Shown here: piece after piece, positions 24,653 through 33,560 of the stretch
Layout of the letters: each line of letters begins with the position of its first letter
How positions within the stretch are numbered: position 1 is the stretch's first letter
The notes under the pieces: generated by a model
The model's database searches: none
What the model saw: only the letters and a program-made list of their open reading frames with translations
Told to the model about the DNA's origin: nothing
Made by a program: the position numbers and the translations under genes
Source: Polaribacter pacificus
GTDB lineage: Bacteria; Bacteroidota; Bacteroidia; Flavobacteriales; Flavobacteriaceae
NCBI RefSeq assembly: GCF_038024035.1
Contig: NZ_CP150664.1
Location: 1,054,001-1,118,000 of the forward strand
Direction: 5' to 3'
Length of the DNA: 64,000 nucleotides

Positions 24653-25231
24653 ATGGATTTAATTTTAACATTTATCGATCAATTAAACCCGGAAATTTCG
24701 GAAAAATCGAAAATATTATTTAAAAATCTATTATATAAAGAACAATTAAAAAAAGGGGACGTATTGGTTGGATTAGGTGAAGCACAGACCAAGTTCTATA
24801 TTTTAACTTCGGGGGTGGTTAGGAGTTTTACCCGAGATGAAAAAGGCAAAGATCACATTAGAACTCTCTATTTTCATTACACCACAACAGGCTCTTTAAG
24901 GTCTTTAATCACAAAAAATCCTTCTGGTGAAATTTACGACTGTATAACCGACTGTGATTTGATCGTTGGCGATTTTAACGCTTTTATAAAACTAACAGAA
25001 GAGCATCATGATTTGGCGATACTATATTATCGTTTACTACAAAACATCTACCTTAGAGCAGACAAAAGAATTTATGAGCTCTCCGTACTAAATGCAACTC
25101 AAAGATACATTCAACTAAAAGAAGATATTCCTAACATAGACAATCTCATCCAACAATATCATATTGCTTCTTTCTTAAACATAACACCTGTTCAGCTGAG
25201 TAGAATTAGAAAAGAACTCTATTCTAAGTAA
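24653..25231 (+). CDS. Crp/Fnr-family transcriptional regulator
   Basis: A 192 aa regulator with an N-terminal cyclic-nucleotide-binding-like beta roll (ILTSGVVRSFTRDEKGKDHI) and a C-terminal helical region ending in the HTH-like IASFLNITPVQLSRIRKELY. This is the short Bacteroidota Crp-like type. It lacks the iron-sulfur cysteines of Fnr, and the effector is unknown. It has its own promoter and is followed by a terminator about 100 nt downstream. Confidence 0.88.
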   Translation: MDLILTFIDQLNPEISEKSKILFKNLLYKEQLKKGDVLVGLGEAQTKFYILTSGVVRSFTRDEKGKDHIRTLYFHYTTTGSLRSLITKNPSGEIYDCITDCDLIVGDFNAFIKLTEEHHDLAILYYRLLQNIYLRADKRIYELSVLNATQRYIQLKEDIPNIDNLIQQYHIASFLNITPVQLSRIRKELYSK

Positions 25232-25332
25232 TTTATATTAACCTATGTTAAGGTAATTGTAAATTGAAATCTTTAAATTTGGAGTATTAGTCCCCCAATA
25301 TACATTCAATTTTATATATTTACATAAAACTT

Positions 25333-25360
25333 AAAAGACCGACATTTGTTGGTCTTTTTT
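25333..25360 (+). terminator. Rho-independent terminator after Crp-family gene
   Basis: AAAAGACC and GGTCTTTT form an 8 bp stem (extended by one wobble pair) followed by TT, 100 nt past the stop and 20 nt before the next gene. Confidence 0.75.
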
Positions 25361-25379
25361 AATTTTAGTTTAAGTAACT

Positions 25380-25688
25380 ATGACCCTAAAGTTTTGTCTT
25401 CACTACGGTTTTCATTTTGTATTTCCTGCAATCGTTGCCCTACTTTTATTTAAAAAAGATTGGAAAAAAGTATACCTAATCTTCTTAGCTACAATGCTTA
25501 TAGATCTTGATCATTTATTGGCTACACCTATTTTCCAAGAAAACAGGTGTAGTATAAATTTTCATCCACTCCACTCATATATAGCCATCGGAATATACAT
25601 AGCCGGTTTATTCTTTAAAAAGACGAGAATTATTGCTTTGGGACTACTATTGCATATACTTGCAGACAGCATAGATTGTTTGCTATAA
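25380..25688 (+). CDS. DUF6122 small membrane protein
   Basis: A 102 aa very hydrophobic protein with three to four membrane helices. Conserved His/Asp pairs (LHYGFHFVFP, MLIDLDHLLATP, FHPLHSY, LLHILADSIDCLL) resemble the metal-ligand pattern of YdjM-type membrane hydrolases. It matches the DUF6122 pattern known from Flavobacteriia. The enzymatic role is unproven. Its 3' end overlaps by six bases the end of the convergent flippase gene. Confidence 0.8.
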   Translation: MTLKFCLHYGFHFVFPAIVALLLFKKDWKKVYLIFLATMLIDLDHLLATPIFQENRCSINFHPLHSYIAIGIYIAGLFFKKTRIIALGLLLHILADSIDCLL

Positions 25689-27131
25689 ATACTTACTAAA
25701 AAGACCGTTGATATCTGCAGAGATATTTCCTTTTTTAACAATTAGCAAATAGACAAATGCGATTAGAGTACTTTTTAATACGATATTAATAATTGGATGA
25801 AATGTAAAATCCCAAAAAAAGAACAGCCCGTAAGTTGCGCCAATTATTAACACCAAGTACAATGTTTTTAAGCTAAAAGGACTCATCTGAAACTTGTGTT
25901 TAACATACCATAGCTTTAGGCTATTAAAAAACACAATAACACATAATGTAGACAAGGCCGCTCCGTTCATGCCCAGTAAATCTATTAACCAATAATTTAA
26001 CAAGACCACACTTAAAGCCATCCCTACTGAATAAGGCAGTAAAATTTTATAATGTTTAGAGTTAGATATAATAGCACCGTTATTACCAAGAGACATGGTG
26101 TACAATTTGGCAAAAGAAATCAATAGCACCACATAAACTCCTTTAGAGTACTCGGGCTTTATCAACAAATATAGTTGGCCTAAATTTAAGTTAATCAACA
26201 AAAAAAACAGGCCACAGATAAGCAACAAATTAATAGAAGTGCTCTTGTACAATTTAGAAACAGCTGGATAATCGTGCTCATTAAGTGCTTTTGAAGTTAA
26301 GGGCTGAACAATTTGAGACATCGCTCTCCCTGGAGCCTCAATTACAGAAGCGATATAGACTCCTACAGCATAAAATGCCGCCAACTGAATCTCCTCTTTT
26401 TGAGGAATCATAAACTTATCAATGTCTAGTAAAATAGCACCAGCAGAGCCTGCCAAAATAATATAAAAACTGTATTTTAACACTTCCTTATAATTGGCTG
26501 GTAAACCAAAACTAAACTTAGGTAGGTACAAGACAAATGCATAAATCATCATGATTAGCGTTCTCAAAAAATAGGCAACCGTTAAGAAATAAATAAACCC
26601 CTCTTGATCAATTAATTTGAGTGCAACAAGAACTAACAAAATCATTACGATGATTCTAGTAAACATCTCACGCATCAAATTGCCAAAAACAGATTGTAGT
26701 TGTACCCGTGACCAAGCGTAAAATATTTCAAAATAAGCGGTCGCAATAGCCACCAAATAAATAACAAAAGTATATTCTTTAATAATTGAGTTTTCTTTAG
26801 ATAAATAAGTACCAATTAGCTCATAAAAATAAGCCCCAATAAACCCAAAAGGCAAGGCTATAAACAAGGGTAAAATCAATGAAAAGCTAAGAAACTTATC
26901 CTTTTCTTCTTTAACAGAATACGATGAGTAAAACTTTACGATGGCATACTGAACCCCAAAGGCAGTTAAAGGCATTAAAAGATTTGCAGTAGACAAAAGA
27001 TAAGTGACCAAACCATAATAGGTTTCCTCCAAAAAGTTAGTATATAAAAACAAGGCGTTTATACCACCAATACCAAAAGCTGCAAAGGTGATTACCGTAT
27101 TTTTAAAAGATTGTTTTAGTACAATTCCCAA
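25683..27131 (-). CDS. Polysaccharide biosynthesis flippase (Wzx/MATE-like)
   Basis: A 482 aa inner-membrane protein with 12-14 hydrophobic helices spread over its length and no large soluble domain, as in the Wzx/oligosaccharide flippase family that moves lipid-linked glycans across the inner membrane. The N-terminal segment KNTVITFAAFGIGGINALFL and ALSTLCVIVFFNSLKLWYVK are typical. It is the last gene of the minus-strand glycan operon, one base after wecB, and converges on DUF6122. Substrate cannot be told from the sequence. Confidence 0.88.
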   Translation of the reverse strand: MGIVLKQSFKNTVITFAAFGIGGINALFLYTNFLEETYYGLVTYLLSTANLLMPLTAFGVQYAIVKFYSSYSVKEEKDKFLSFSLILPLFIALPFGFIGAYFYELIGTYLSKENSIIKEYTFVIYLVAIATAYFEIFYAWSRVQLQSVFGNLMREMFTRIIVMILLVLVALKLIDQEGFIYFLTVAYFLRTLIMMIYAFVLYLPKFSFGLPANYKEVLKYSFYIILAGSAGAILLDIDKFMIPQKEEIQLAAFYAVGVYIASVIEAPGRAMSQIVQPLTSKALNEHDYPAVSKLYKSTSINLLLICGLFFLLINLNLGQLYLLIKPEYSKGVYVVLLISFAKLYTMSLGNNGAIISNSKHYKILLPYSVGMALSVVLLNYWLIDLLGMNGAALSTLCVIVFFNSLKLWYVKHKFQMSPFSLKTLYLVLIIGATYGLFFFWDFTFHPIINIVLKSTLIAFVYLLIVKKGNISADINGLFSKYL

Positions 27132-27132
27132 C

Positions 27133-28218
27133 TTAGTTGTTCATTAAATTAATGATAGATTGATGAATCTTCTCCCCTACTTGATCTCCATAAAGAGGAA
27201 CTGAAAAATCAGATTTTTTTGTTTGAAATTCCTGATACGCTGTTTGCATCTTTTTTGAATCTGCTCCTACAATAGTAGCAAAGCCATTGTTAACCAGCTC
27301 TAACCATTCTGTTTCTTCTCTAATAATAATACAGTTTTTTTGATTAAAAAAAGCTTCTTTTTGCAAACCACCACTATCAGTAACCACCAAAAGACAATGC
27401 TTTAGCAGCTCTAACATATCAAAATACCCAAGGGGCTCTATACAGGTAAGCTTAGGTACAATTTGATGCTTTTCTAAAATCTTTTTGGTTCTTGGGTGCA
27501 AAGGCAAAATCACTTCATGAGTTGTATGCAAAGCCTCCAAACCACTTATTATTTGTTGTAATTTTTGTACATCATCTGTATTTTCTTGCCTGTGAAGCGT
27601 AGCTACTATAAATTTTTTATCCTGCAACCTAAGCTTAGATATTAGTGTCGATTTTTTTGCAGAAAACTTACTGTAATAAGCCACAGCATCCTTCATAATA
27701 TCTCCGCAATTCACCAACTGTATCGGCAATGTATCATAGCCTTCGTCTTTAAGGTTTTGCATGGCATTCTCTGTAGGACAGCATAGTAAATTAGCCATAC
27801 GGTCTGTTAAAATCCGATTCACTTCTTCTGGCATACTCATGTTAAAAGATCGCAAGCCAGCCTCTATATGAACTATTTTTATATGAAGCTTTTTAGCTGC
27901 TAAAGCACCCGCTAATGTAGAGTTGGTATCTCCATAAACCACCACAGCTTCGGGCTTTTCTTTTAGTAAAACCTCTTCAATTTTCTCTAACATCTGACCC
28001 GTCATTGCTCCGTGAGTTAGACTGTGAATCTTTAAATTATATGCGGGCTCTGGAATGTTCATTTCGGTAAAGAAAACAGCACTCATATTGTTGTCAAAAT
28101 GTTGACCCGTATGCACAATTACTTCTTCAATCTGTTTGTGTTCTTTAATTACCCTACTTAAAACAGCTGCTTTTACAAACTGTGGTCTGGCTCCTAAAAT
28201 GGTCACTATTTTCTTCAT
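27133..28218 (-). CDS. wecB: UDP-N-acetylglucosamine 2-epimerase (non-hydrolysing)
   Basis: A 361 aa cytosolic enzyme interconverting UDP-GlcNAc and UDP-ManNAc, a precursor of surface polysaccharides. The start MKKIVTILGARPQFVKAAVL is diagnostic, as are VVYGDTNSTLAGALAAKKL, HIEAGLRSFNMSMPEEVNR and the UDP-binding TDSGGLQKEAFF. Length fits the family. It overlaps the upstream glycosyltransferase by four bases (ATGA), so the two are translationally coupled. Confidence 0.95.
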   Translation of the reverse strand: MKKIVTILGARPQFVKAAVLSRVIKEHKQIEEVIVHTGQHFDNNMSAVFFTEMNIPEPAYNLKIHSLTHGAMTGQMLEKIEEVLLKEKPEAVVVYGDTNSTLAGALAAKKLHIKIVHIEAGLRSFNMSMPEEVNRILTDRMANLLCCPTENAMQNLKDEGYDTLPIQLVNCGDIMKDAVAYYSKFSAKKSTLISKLRLQDKKFIVATLHRQENTDDVQKLQQIISGLEALHTTHEVILPLHPRTKKILEKHQIVPKLTCIEPLGYFDMLELLKHCLLVVTDSGGLQKEAFFNQKNCIIIREETEWLELVNNGFATIVGADSKKMQTAYQEFQTKKSDFSVPLYGDQVGEKIHQSIINLMNN

Positions 28219-29507
28219 AAAGAATGGTTCTCAAGGGTGTTCTTAATAATTTTAGACAGTTCTTCTGTCAAGTTTTTTCTATGGAACTGCTCAATATTTT
28301 GAACAGTAAAAACTGTGTTTCCTTCCTTAAAATTACGATATAAATCTAAGACTACTTCTTTTAATTTAACCGCATCATTAAAATCAACTATTTCACCAGA
28401 GCTTGTTTCTTGTAAAATTGTTGCCAAATCACCATCTGTGGGGCCAATTGCCAAAATAGGTCTCTTTGCTTGTAAGTATTCAAAGATTTTGCCGGTAACG
28501 ATACCTTTGGCACTTGCCACTTGATTAACAGCCAAAAGCAATACCTGTGATTGCTCTTGATAGGATTTAATCTCGGCATGCTTTAAGTAACCCAATCTCT
28601 CAACATTTTCAAGCCCACTACCTGTTATACTATTTAGTACCTGAGGTGCAATATGCCCTATTAATTTTATCTCAAGATCAGATTTAAAATCTGAATTTTC
28701 TTTACAAATAGCAGCCAACACCTCCCATAAAATAATTGGATTTCTATCAGCATTCATAGCACCGACATGCGTAATTGAAAAACGGGAATCTAAAAATTGA
28801 GCTCCTTTTTTTTCATCTTGCGATGTATCATAGCCATTGGTCAACACATACACTTGTTTAGCATAGGGGTCGAAATTCTTCTTCATGGTCTCACCTACGA
28901 CCAAAACAGCATCTGATTTTTTCAGCACCTTTTTTTCTAGTGTGTGGTGCTTTGCTAGTGATTTTTTAGTCAAAGGCAATTGATCAAAATAATCTATCGC
29001 AGTCCATGGGTCTCTAAAATCTGATATCCAAGGAACTCCTAGGTCTTCTTTTAAGGCAAGACCGATAAGATGCACACTGTGTGGCGGTCCAGTAGTGATA
29101 ATCATATCTACTGGATGACTTTCTAAATACTTCTTTAGATACCTAACAGAGGGTTTAATCCAAAATTTACGTGCATCAGGTATAAAAAAATTAGCTCTAA
29201 TATATTGAGTAAAACGTCCAAACAAACCTGGATTGGGGTTTAAAAAACCAGCACTCTGACTGCTTTTCTTTTTAGTAAAAAAAACAAATAAGTTGTTGGG
29301 CTCTCTAATGGGCAAGCGCAAAACCTCAACTCCTTTTGGGATTTCATTCTCTAATGATGAATCTGTAATTGGATATCTAGGATTCTCAACGGTGTAAACA
29401 ACAGGCTCTAACCCAAACTGCTGTAAATATTTCACAAATTTTAGCCATCGTTGAACTCCGGGGCCTCCTGCGGGCGGCCAATAATATGTAATGATTAGTA
29501 CTTTCAC
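28215..29507 (-). CDS. Glycosyltransferase family 4-like protein
   Basis: A 430 aa GT-B glycosyltransferase. The N-terminal Rossmann domain carries the Gly-rich acceptor loop (YYWPPAGGPGVQRWLKFVKY) and the C-terminal donor domain contains GLENVERLGYLKHAEIKSYQ and the KIFEYLQAKRPILAI motif with the conserved Glu. The family transfers sugars from nucleotide-sugar donors in polysaccharide or glycolipid assembly. It overlaps both neighbours by four bases (29504-29507 and 28215-28218). Donor and acceptor are unknown. Confidence 0.9.
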   Translation of the reverse strand: MKVLIITYYWPPAGGPGVQRWLKFVKYLQQFGLEPVVYTVENPRYPITDSSLENEIPKGVEVLRLPIREPNNLFVFFTKKKSSQSAGFLNPNPGLFGRFTQYIRANFFIPDARKFWIKPSVRYLKKYLESHPVDMIITTGPPHSVHLIGLALKEDLGVPWISDFRDPWTAIDYFDQLPLTKKSLAKHHTLEKKVLKKSDAVLVVGETMKKNFDPYAKQVYVLTNGYDTSQDEKKGAQFLDSRFSITHVGAMNADRNPIILWEVLAAICKENSDFKSDLEIKLIGHIAPQVLNSITGSGLENVERLGYLKHAEIKSYQEQSQVLLLAVNQVASAKGIVTGKIFEYLQAKRPILAIGPTDGDLATILQETSSGEIVDFNDAVKLKEVVLDLYRNFKEGNTVFTVQNIEQFHRKNLTEELSKIIKNTLENHSL

Positions 29508-30724
29508 TTTTTAAGATTATCGTAAAGATGCACCAAATTACTCGATAAATACTCCCAATTTAAATTACCTTCTAAGGATTGTTCTAATCCTCGGTTGGCT
29601 TTCTCTAGAGCAGCGTCGTAAGAATTGTAAATCTGTAATACCTCTTTTGCAAAACTCTCTGGCTTATCTGCTTCGAAAAAATTCCCAATCTGATGTTCTA
29701 AAACAAAGCGCTTCATCGGCTTACAATCAGAAACCAATAGGGGTTTTCCAGAAAGTAAAATCTGAAAAAACTTATGAGGCACTGCACTTTCTGTATGCTC
29801 ATTTGAAGTGTGCGGAATAATATTAAGATCAGAGCTTTTCATAATATTGATCACATTTTTAAAAGGTTCCGATCCTTTAATAAGCACTGAATTTTCTAAT
29901 TGGTATTTTGCTATTAATTGTTGCAAATGTGCTCTCACATCATTGTTTGCAGGCCCAACTAAAACCAAGAGCGCTCTCGGCTGCTCTTTTGCAATCATAC
30001 GCATTCCCTCTATGGCGATATGCAAACCTCTATGAGGCCCAAAGCCTCCCACGTATGAAATGATAAATCTATTTGAATAGTCCGAAAAATAATCGGCAGA
30101 CTCTTGTTCAAAGTTTTTGGCAAATTCTTTTTTCTCAGCGTTTGAAACAATCACAATTTTATTGGCAGGCAACTGGTGTTGCTCTATCAAGCGTTCTTTC
30201 ATTTCATCGACGACAGCAATAACATAATCAAATTGCTGCACAACCTTTGCCTCATAAGCACGCCATCGTTGGTAGCCAAAAAAGAGCTTGTTTTTAAGTC
30301 GGATAATTGGATTCTTACGCCATGAAAACCAAGTTAATAAGGCCGCTGGATAGTTTTCATGTAAATCGATGACGGTTTTAAGCTGATACTTTTTAGCCGC
30401 AATAAGTGCCGTTTTGGCCAAAGGCAAATCGTGTACATGCAAAACTTCAATAGTATGCTTCTGGATAAACTTCGGTAATTCTTTTTTAAAAAATGGATGC
30501 ACAAAATTAATGGATGCAATAACATCTACAATCCCCTCATGAGCTAAACTTTTATAAGAAATACTTCTAACTACTGTTACACCATTAACTATTTCAAGGG
30601 CTTTTTCTGAAGGCTTTTTTGTACACAAAACAAACACAGAATGTTTGGTTGCAAGAGTTTCTGCCTCTTTTCGAACCCGAATATCAGAAGGGTAACTTCC
30701 GTTTAAGAGCATTCCAATATTCAT
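29504..30724 (-). CDS. Glycosyltransferase family 4 protein
   Basis: A 406 aa GT-B transferase: N-terminal MNIGMLLNGSYPSDIRVRKE (Gly-rich loop, R-x-R-K-E), HVHDLPLAKTALIAAKKYQL, then the donor domain with YVGGFGPHRGLHIAIEGMRM and VPHKFFQILLSGKPLLVSDC. The usual E-x7-E pair is modified, with PHKFFQ in place of EgfGlp, so activity cannot be taken for granted, although this variant is frequent in Bacteroidota GT4 proteins. It overlaps the next gene by four bases. Confidence 0.88.
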   Translation of the reverse strand: MNIGMLLNGSYPSDIRVRKEAETLATKHSVFVLCTKKPSEKALEIVNGVTVVRSISYKSLAHEGIVDVIASINFVHPFFKKELPKFIQKHTIEVLHVHDLPLAKTALIAAKKYQLKTVIDLHENYPAALLTWFSWRKNPIIRLKNKLFFGYQRWRAYEAKVVQQFDYVIAVVDEMKERLIEQHQLPANKIVIVSNAEKKEFAKNFEQESADYFSDYSNRFIISYVGGFGPHRGLHIAIEGMRMIAKEQPRALLVLVGPANNDVRAHLQQLIAKYQLENSVLIKGSEPFKNVINIMKSSDLNIIPHTSNEHTESAVPHKFFQILLSGKPLLVSDCKPMKRFVLEHQIGNFFEADKPESFAKEVLQIYNSYDAALEKANRGLEQSLEGNLNWEYLSSNLVHLYDNLKK

Positions 30725-30733
30725 AAGTAGTCG

Positions 30734-33163
30734 TTATTTTTTCTTTTTACGATCGTAAAAATACCATCCTAAAGGAATCATTAAAATTAAAAAGTAAGAA
30801 CTCAAAGTGATGGTGTTTCCTTGCTGTATTATAGTTGGCTCAAATTTAAACACTATTTGATGGGCTCCAGCCGGAACAAGCAACCCTCTTAAGACATAAT
30901 TTACCTGATAATGAGGTACTTTTTCACCATCTATATACGCATTCCATCCTGCCTTGTAATAAACCTCAGAAAAGACAGCAAAACGAGCTTTGCTTGCAAC
31001 GCTTTTATATGTCAAACTGGTAACATCATAGTTTGTTAATTGGATGCTAGCTAGTGAATCTATTTCTGTATCCTGTTTAAATTGAGCCGAAAATTCTTTA
31101 AAATCTTCTGCTCTAATAACTGCTGCATGTTTGGTATTTAAACTATCCAGCGCATTCATTTCTTCTTGAGCAGAATTAACAACCTTAAGCTGATCAACAA
31201 ACCAAACATTTCCGTTAGCATCAGGATTTTGTTGTGCTATTCTAGCTCCATTCTGATCTGGAACAATAAAATACTTTGTATTTAACATGTTGATTGTTTG
31301 TCGATTCCCTTTCGAGGCTATCTGATAGTCAAATAGCTCTTGATAACGACGTAATTTTGCTGCGTGATATCCACCTATTGATTGGTGAAAATATGAGGTT
31401 CTACCATCTTGCATTGGGTTGTCTGCAAAATTCCCAACTCGGTAGTGTCCTTGGTCTTTTAAAATTTCTTTGTCATAATCTTGAAGCTGAAAAGGCTGGT
31501 CGACATTTCTAGCGGTGGTAAAGGAATCTTTATTAACATACTCAAGATTAACAGACACCTGATCAAACAAGATTAATACAGCAAAAACAATTAAAACCTT
31601 GCTTTGATTTACTTTGTTTTTTATAAAAAACCACAGCAATCCAAAAGACAAAACAACCAACACTAATGATCGAAGACTGTCTTGAACAAGCATAGTCTTT
31701 CTATCTTGAATTAGCGCATCTTTTAAGCCTGGAATTTCTGCATAATTAGAATCTCTAAATCCTTCAAAAGCGAATAAACTACCCCCAAAAAGCGCAAAAA
31801 ACAAACAGACCCCTCCTAACACATACAATGCTTTTTTAAGAGATTGTTTTTTATCTTCTACAGAAATAGTCTCTGAAAAAACAGCTTTTAAAGCTAAAAC
31901 ACCCAATAAAGGAACGCAAATTTCTGCAATGACCTGTATAGAAGATACCGCTCTAAACTTGTTGTATAAAGGCACATAATCAATAAAGAAATTGGTAATA
32001 ATATCAAAGTTTTTACCCCAGCTAAGTAGTATCGAAAAAATAGTAGCTGCTACCAACCACTGTTTTAGTTTTCCTTTGATTAAAAAGATCCCTAGAAAAA
32101 ATAAGAAGAAGACCACCGCACCTATATATGCTGGTGCTTCTATAATAGTCTGCTCTCCCCAATAACTCAGTGCCTCTGAAGAAATTTGTGCTGCTCGAGT
32201 AGGTCCGATTCCATCTAGAGTTGATAAGGTTTCATAAAAATTAGAATCGGTTCCTAAATTCTCTGTGGTTCCTCCTCCCATAAAACGAGGAATAAACAGA
32301 TTAAAAGTTTCTGCAATTCCATAGCTGTATTCTGTAATATACTCTCTAGACAAACCTGTCGTAGCCATTTTTTTAGAACCATCCGGATTTAAAGTAAGCT
32401 CTGTGGCACTCCGGGTGCTTTGATCTGCATACTCTTTCATTGCCATTAAACGCGTTGCATTTACACCGACAGCTAACACAAAGGCTACGATAATCAAACT
32501 AGCTTGTTTGACAAAGTTTTTGAGCTCTTTCTCCTTAATGGCTTCCATCAGCCATACAATCCCTAAAATTAGAATAACAAACAATAAATAGTAAGTCATT
32601 TGTGGATGATTGCTATTAATTTCTAAAGCCATTGCCAAAGCTGACAATACGAAACCAAATAAATATTTTTTCTGAAAAACCAACACCACTCCTGCCAGAA
32701 CCAGAGGCATATACCCAATTGCATGCGCCTTGGCATTGTGACCAGCTCCGAAAATGATAATTAAGTAAGTAGAGAACCCAAACGAGAGCGCCCCAACAAT
32801 TGCGAGTTTCCATTTTACTTTTAAAGCGAGTAATAAAATAAAAAAGCCTAAAAAATACAAAAACAAATAATCAGCTGGTCTAGGTAAAAAACGCAATAAG
32901 CTGTCAACTTCTTTGATAAAATCATTTGGATAATACGCACTTAATTGATAGGCTGGCATCCCACTAAATGCAGCCCCTGTCCAATAAGGCTCTTCACCTT
33001 TTTGCATTCTATAATCAGCAATCTCTTTTGATAGACCTTTAAACTGAGTAATATCACTCTGTTTAATTTGCTGCCCTTTTAAGACCGGATTAAAATATAC
33101 GATTGACGCTGTAATAAAAATTGCTACGGCAATTAAATATGGGATGATTTTTTTAAAATTCAT
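30734..33163 (-). CDS. YfhO family membrane protein
   Basis: An 809 aa polytopic inner-membrane protein with about 12-13 helices and a C-terminal soluble domain with beta-rich segments (YYKAGWNAYIDGEKVPHYQV; LVPAGAHQIVFKFEPT) followed by a last helix and a basic tail (DRKKKK). YfhO proteins are GT-C-like and in Bacillus take part in lipoteichoic acid glycosylation, so a lipid-linked sugar transferase role is likely. It is second in the operon, 10 nt ahead of the GT4 genes and 1 nt after DUF4834. Confidence 0.9.
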   Translation of the reverse strand: MNFKKIIPYLIAVAIFITASIVYFNPVLKGQQIKQSDITQFKGLSKEIADYRMQKGEEPYWTGAAFSGMPAYQLSAYYPNDFIKEVDSLLRFLPRPADYLFLYFLGFFILLLALKVKWKLAIVGALSFGFSTYLIIIFGAGHNAKAHAIGYMPLVLAGVVLVFQKKYLFGFVLSALAMALEINSNHPQMTYYLLFVILILGIVWLMEAIKEKELKNFVKQASLIIVAFVLAVGVNATRLMAMKEYADQSTRSATELTLNPDGSKKMATTGLSREYITEYSYGIAETFNLFIPRFMGGGTTENLGTDSNFYETLSTLDGIGPTRAAQISSEALSYWGEQTIIEAPAYIGAVVFFLFFLGIFLIKGKLKQWLVAATIFSILLSWGKNFDIITNFFIDYVPLYNKFRAVSSIQVIAEICVPLLGVLALKAVFSETISVEDKKQSLKKALYVLGGVCLFFALFGGSLFAFEGFRDSNYAEIPGLKDALIQDRKTMLVQDSLRSLVLVVLSFGLLWFFIKNKVNQSKVLIVFAVLILFDQVSVNLEYVNKDSFTTARNVDQPFQLQDYDKEILKDQGHYRVGNFADNPMQDGRTSYFHQSIGGYHAAKLRRYQELFDYQIASKGNRQTINMLNTKYFIVPDQNGARIAQQNPDANGNVWFVDQLKVVNSAQEEMNALDSLNTKHAAVIRAEDFKEFSAQFKQDTEIDSLASIQLTNYDVTSLTYKSVASKARFAVFSEVYYKAGWNAYIDGEKVPHYQVNYVLRGLLVPAGAHQIVFKFEPTIIQQGNTITLSSYFLILMIPLGWYFYDRKKKK

Positions 33164-33164
33164 A

Positions 33165-33449
33165 TTAGTCTATTTCTTCGTAATCAACATACTCACCGAC
33201 ATTCTTGTTTCCCTGATTGGTTTTCTGTGGTTTTTTATCGATAACAGTTTCGCCTTCTTTAACAGTAGGCTCAGCTTGCTGACCTCCTTGAAATTGCTGT
33301 GATCTATCTTGCATTTTTTGCAAGTATCTCTTTAGCAACAAAGGTGCAACATACTTTGCAAGTAATTTTAATACATAATAAATAATCACAAGGATTAAAA
33401 GGGTTCTCAAAACGTTTATCGGTCCTGCTTCTTGCATAAGTTCTCTCAA
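33165..33449 (-). CDS. DUF4834 small membrane protein
   Basis: A 94 aa protein with one membrane helix (~residues 12-35, INVLRTLLILVIIYYVLKLL) and a charged tail (KEGETVIDKKPQKTNQGNKN, then VGEYVDYEEID). It matches the DUF4834 pattern of Bacteroidota. The function is unknown. It is the first gene of the glycan operon, with a -7 box only about 10 nt upstream of its ATG. Confidence 0.82.
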   Translation of the reverse strand: MRELMQEAGPINVLRTLLILVIIYYVLKLLAKYVAPLLLKRYLQKMQDRSQQFQGGQQAEPTVKEGETVIDKKPQKTNQGNKNVGEYVDYEEID

Positions 33450-33459
33450 AAAATTCCTT

Positions 33460-33467
33460 CAAAAATA
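33460..33467 (-). promoter_or_regulatory. -7 promoter box of the glycan operon
   Basis: On the minus strand this reads TATTTTTG, a perfect TAnnTTTG. It ends 10 nt before the DUF4834 ATG, so the leader would be only a few bases long. No other good box precedes the six-gene operon. Confidence 0.5.
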
Positions 33468-33548
33468 AGAATTTGAAACCAACTAAACCACTAAGATTTC
33501 ACAAAAAAAAGTTTTCTTCATTGAAATACAATAAATTCTCAAATATGC

Positions 33549-33556
33549 TACATTTG
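33549..33556 (+). promoter_or_regulatory. -7 promoter box of the GNAT-like gene
   Basis: TACATTTG is a perfect match and ends only 4 nt before the ATG at 33561. Transcription would begin at or next to the start codon, so the mRNA is leaderless or translation starts at the in-frame ATG at 33579. Confidence 0.5.
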
Positions 33557-33560
33557 TTAA

